This document shows, piece after piece, positions 60,966 through 64,000 of a DNA stretch of 64,000 nucleotides (within the stretch, counting starts at the first letter, position 1; each line of letters opens with the position of its first letter). The notes under the pieces are model-generated. The model was not told the origin of the DNA, made no database searches, and saw nothing but the letters and a program-made list of their open reading frames with translations. The position numbers and the translations under genes were made by a program. The DNA comes from Dipylidium caninum (Eukaryota > Platyhelminthes > Cestoda > Cyclophyllidea > Dipylidiidae). The stretch lies in NCBI GenBank assembly GCA_017562135.1, contig QEYB01001152.1:620001-684000 (forward strand), read 5' to 3'.

Positions 60966-63900
60966 GATGGTAGTAAACAAATTCTATTTATTTTGTTTAT
61001 TGAGATTCCCTTATTTGTACAATAATAGCCCTTCGCTTTCCTACTTCCCAATTCACATTTTCAGCGGCTGTCCGTCCTCTCGTGTATGTATGTATGTATC
61101 CATATGTTTACACATTCCACCTAAGTGGTTGCCATTTTGCTCAAGTGCCACTTTGGAGGCCCTAAGGCTTCGACTTTTTCCTCTCTCTCTCTTCCCAACC
61201 GACTTTTCTCTATATGTGTATGGTTTTGCCAACCACCGTAATGTATACCTTAGATAAATGTATTGGTAGAGACTAATTTTTTTAGTCGGGGTGTATTGAC
61301 TCAATCTCTGAGGCTTGCTGTGGGCACATTTTTTTGTTAATACTTAATGGCTGCATCGAGTCCTATCGTCCACCCAGTGGTTGAGAAAATTGTGCAAAAA
61401 CTGTATTGCTTTCCATCTGTAAGTGTAGCGTGCCTGGAGTCAGTTTCGATCGTCTGGAGTCCAACTCTTAATGCTGCAAAATGTAGGCGATGCTTGGTTG
61501 AATATGATGCCCAAGTAGTCGCTTTCATCACACCCTTTCAAAGATCTTACGAATTGGACTGCAAATTAAGTAACATTTACGAACAGTCAACACGAAAATA
61601 GCTATATGGTTAGGGTCAGTTTTCCCTGTTCTTACGCATCAAACAACCACGAAATAATACAGCTATGATAAACAACATCCATTAGTATCTATGATGGGGT
61701 GCCAAAACGAGATCAATTCATCTCTTCGTGTTCTCTACTTCGCTTTAACCACATTCGAACTTACGTATTCAAACAATGAGATAAGGGTATTCTGACTGAC
61801 TCACATGAATGTTTAAAAATGAAATAGGGATGACAAAACCCTGCACAGAGCGGCTTAGATTCAACACAACAACGGCACAATTGCAAAGTAAACGTAAAAA
61901 GCTTGATTGGCCTCTTGTGTCCGTCAGAGCCTTAAAATATCATCGCCAAGGCTGGGAATGTGTACATTATGATGCGTCCGGTGGTGAAACATTTTCAAAA
62001 CACCACTTCGTTGCTTAATTAACATGGTCGGAGAAGAGATTATAGTTCCCACAAATAGGATTAATGCTATTATTTTAAGGAAAGTGCCATTATCGAGACG
62101 ATGATCAGACGCCTTGTGTCCTCCGGTGATGGTGGTCCAAAATGACAGGGCAGTACCGGGCTCTCGGAAATTGATGAAATCCTAGAGAGAATGCATGAAT
62201 CCCCGTGTGGTGCGGAATATGGTTAGTGTGAATTTCTCCTCAACAGCTGTATTTGTGTAGAATTGAAATCGGAGGGTTAGATAAAGGCAAATACGGACAC
62301 AAACATCATAGACAGATGTCACAGTTTACGTAATCAACCACGAACTGGCCATCCTGTTTCACTCTACATGACGATAGTAACATCGATTTCGATTGACGTT
62401 CCAGTTCGTATGACGCCCCTAGGGCTACATTTTTTTGCATCCTAATAAGCTAGATTTGTGCACGTGCTCACGATTAGTAACGTACGGCATAGTAGTCACA
62501 ACTGCGCACGGGAAATGAAGGCAATGGCTTTAAACGTGCATAACCTTGGAGGCAAATATTAAATACACTTTCCGCAAGAGATAATATTTGAGAGTGTACA
62601 GTTGTAAGTAATATTGCAGCTGTGATGCAAGCCGGTGTTTGTGAAGGCAAATGTTTTCACGAGTTAATACACCTTGTAGGATATTAAACGATAGATGTAA
62701 TTTTAATGCAATTAACTAACACTAAATATTTTGCCATTGTCATGAAAATGGAAATATTTCATGGAAAACCGAGTATTATAGTAAATTGGTTACGCTTCTT
62801 ATGTTTCTTTAATCTTTGGTTCGATGCCTTAAAATATCCTGCTTGCTCCATAAGATGCAAGAGAGTTAGCAACGCTTCATTAATTTCTTCATTCGAACAA
62901 TTCCGAGCTACTATTCAAGGCTATATCGGTATCTCGCAGAATGAGGCAATTTGATTCAAATTACAAGAATTATCTGATTCTTTAAATAGAATGGGACTAG
63001 CCCATTTTAGTTGCATAAAGAAATAAGCATTGTTTTCGTCCGTCGCAGGCTAAATCAGTCGCTTGTGCCTCACCTCTCTCCTTGAGTTTCCTGTTGATAA
63101 TACTTTGGATTGCTTAAATTATGGTTCTAGGACAAAAGGGTTGTGGCTGTCCGAGGTGATAACACAAAGAGTATTTTTCAGAGGTTGTGGTTCCCTACAA
63201 TGTTATTCTATAGGGGACAGAGCGTGTGCTATAGGTTAAATCAATTCATTAGTGACTAATGAGCACTATTATGGTCGGGAGGAATAAATACTCTTTTCTG
63301 CCTCAGTTCTGACTCACACCTAGATCTCTCCCCCCCCCCATTAAATATTTTACGTGCTTTTGGCGCTTTTTAACGACCTTTTGCCATGGCGTTCTACAAT
63401 AAAATAACAATACACCCTGCTTCTATATCATTTTATCTCAATTGATATCGGATTGCATTGGATGTGTATCCTCCTTCCTATTCTCATGGCTGCTAAACAG
63501 AATATTCTCTCACCTTTGGTCGTAACAATGCATTCCTAGCATATGGACTGGGATAAAGCTGGAAGTGTGTCCAGGTTAGATTGGCAACAGTATGTACCAA
63601 AATCATAAACGAAAGACATAGGTCAAAGCAGAATAAATATTTGAGTATTACATTTGCTCCTGGTCAAAATGTCAATAGAATCCAAGAGTTATTATGTAAC
63701 CATTGTAAATCTAGGCACGGGATGTGAACCAAGTCACTTATCATGAATACACAGCCTAATACTGATATATGCTCTGTATTGAGTTACCTTGTGGTATTTG
63801 CTAAAGGCGAAAAGCGTTTTGACGCTTGCGATATTTTTCTTACCAATCCTCTTGTTTTGGCTCTATTGGCGGAATCCAAGTAGCATATAATTCGTCGTGA

Positions 63901-64000
63901 TTTATCTACGTAACCTTATATTAAGATTTTGCAGAATTAGCGAGGCAACATTTCTGTAGTACTCCCGATCACTTGGACAGCGCTTTGATTTAGTAAAGCT
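60966..64000. other. 3' flank of the B55 gene, no gene recognised
   Basis: About 3 kb contain the B55 3' UTR and then intergenic DNA. Open frames at 61347-61601, 61809-62018 and 62706-62954 show no domain, signal peptide or convincing splice sites. A (GTAT)n microsatellite is at 61083-61099 and a C run near 63331-63339. Confidence 0.4.
61083..61099. repeat. (GTAT)n microsatellite
   Basis: About four tandem GTAT units lie just downstream of the B55 stop codon, probably in its 3' UTR. Confidence 0.85.

Noticed and set aside
61347..61601. 84-codon open frame downstream of B55
   Set aside because: No domain, no splice signals, and an open frame also exists on the opposite strand. This is typical of non-coding sequence.
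1..64000. CRISPR arrays, bacterial operons, rRNA and tRNA genes
   Set aside because: No regularly spaced direct repeats, no Shine-Dalgarno-linked gene runs, and no cloverleaf with a GGTTCRA box was found by eye. The window is plainly eukaryotic. A tRNAscan run would settle the tRNA question.

Overview
The window is eukaryotic nuclear DNA, most likely from a parasitic flatworm and probably a tapeworm. The genes are split into many short exons with GT-AG introns. Several introns are only 31-36 bp long, a size class well known from cestodes. Intergenic and intronic DNA is AT-rich and the standard genetic code is used. The species cannot be named from the sequence. I built gene models by hand by matching exon reading frames and splice phases. 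Seven genes can be followed across all their exons with consistent phases, except for one apparent single-base indel in each of two of them. An eighth gene is recognised only in its 3' part.

Layout. (1) 756-7586, plus strand: a secreted protein with four FAS1 (fasciclin) domains, in an unusually GC-rich stretch. (2) 7859-11558, minus strand: a lachesin/IgLON-like protein with three Ig domains and a C-terminal GPI-anchor signal, convergent with the first gene. (3) 14811-18088, plus strand: the last six coding exons of a protein I do not recognise. (4) 19793-21712, minus: UBAP1, an ESCRT-I subunit. (5) 22544-26237, minus: a ZC2HC1-family zinc-finger protein. (6) 27558-32328, minus: calpain-7 with two MIT domains and an intact Cys-His-Asn triad. 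(7) About 33428-34200, minus: a decayed mariner transposase. (8) 34685-54659, minus: a PITPNM/Nir2/rdgB phosphatidylinositol-transfer protein spread over 20 kb. (9) 56637-60965, plus: a PP2A B55 regulatory subunit.

Themes. The two left-hand genes both encode extracellular adhesion proteins. UBAP1 and calpain-7 both belong to the ESCRT membrane-remodelling machinery and lie on the same strand on either side of ZC2HC1; whether this means anything functional is open. The rdgB-type protein is a lipid-transfer protein with PITP, FFAT, DDHD and LNS2 modules, and the B55 subunit directs PP2A to substrates.

The most interesting structures are: five micro-introns of 31-36 bp at the 5' ends of calpain-7 and ZC2HC1, one of which is in-frame and stop-free and interrupts a zinc finger; a pair of ~115 bp inverted repeats flanking the last UBAP1 exon; two introns that keep the frame only if spliced as GC-AG; and two single-base frame breaks next to short homopolymers that look like assembly errors or fresh mutations. 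I found no operon, CRISPR array, rRNA or convincing tRNA gene.
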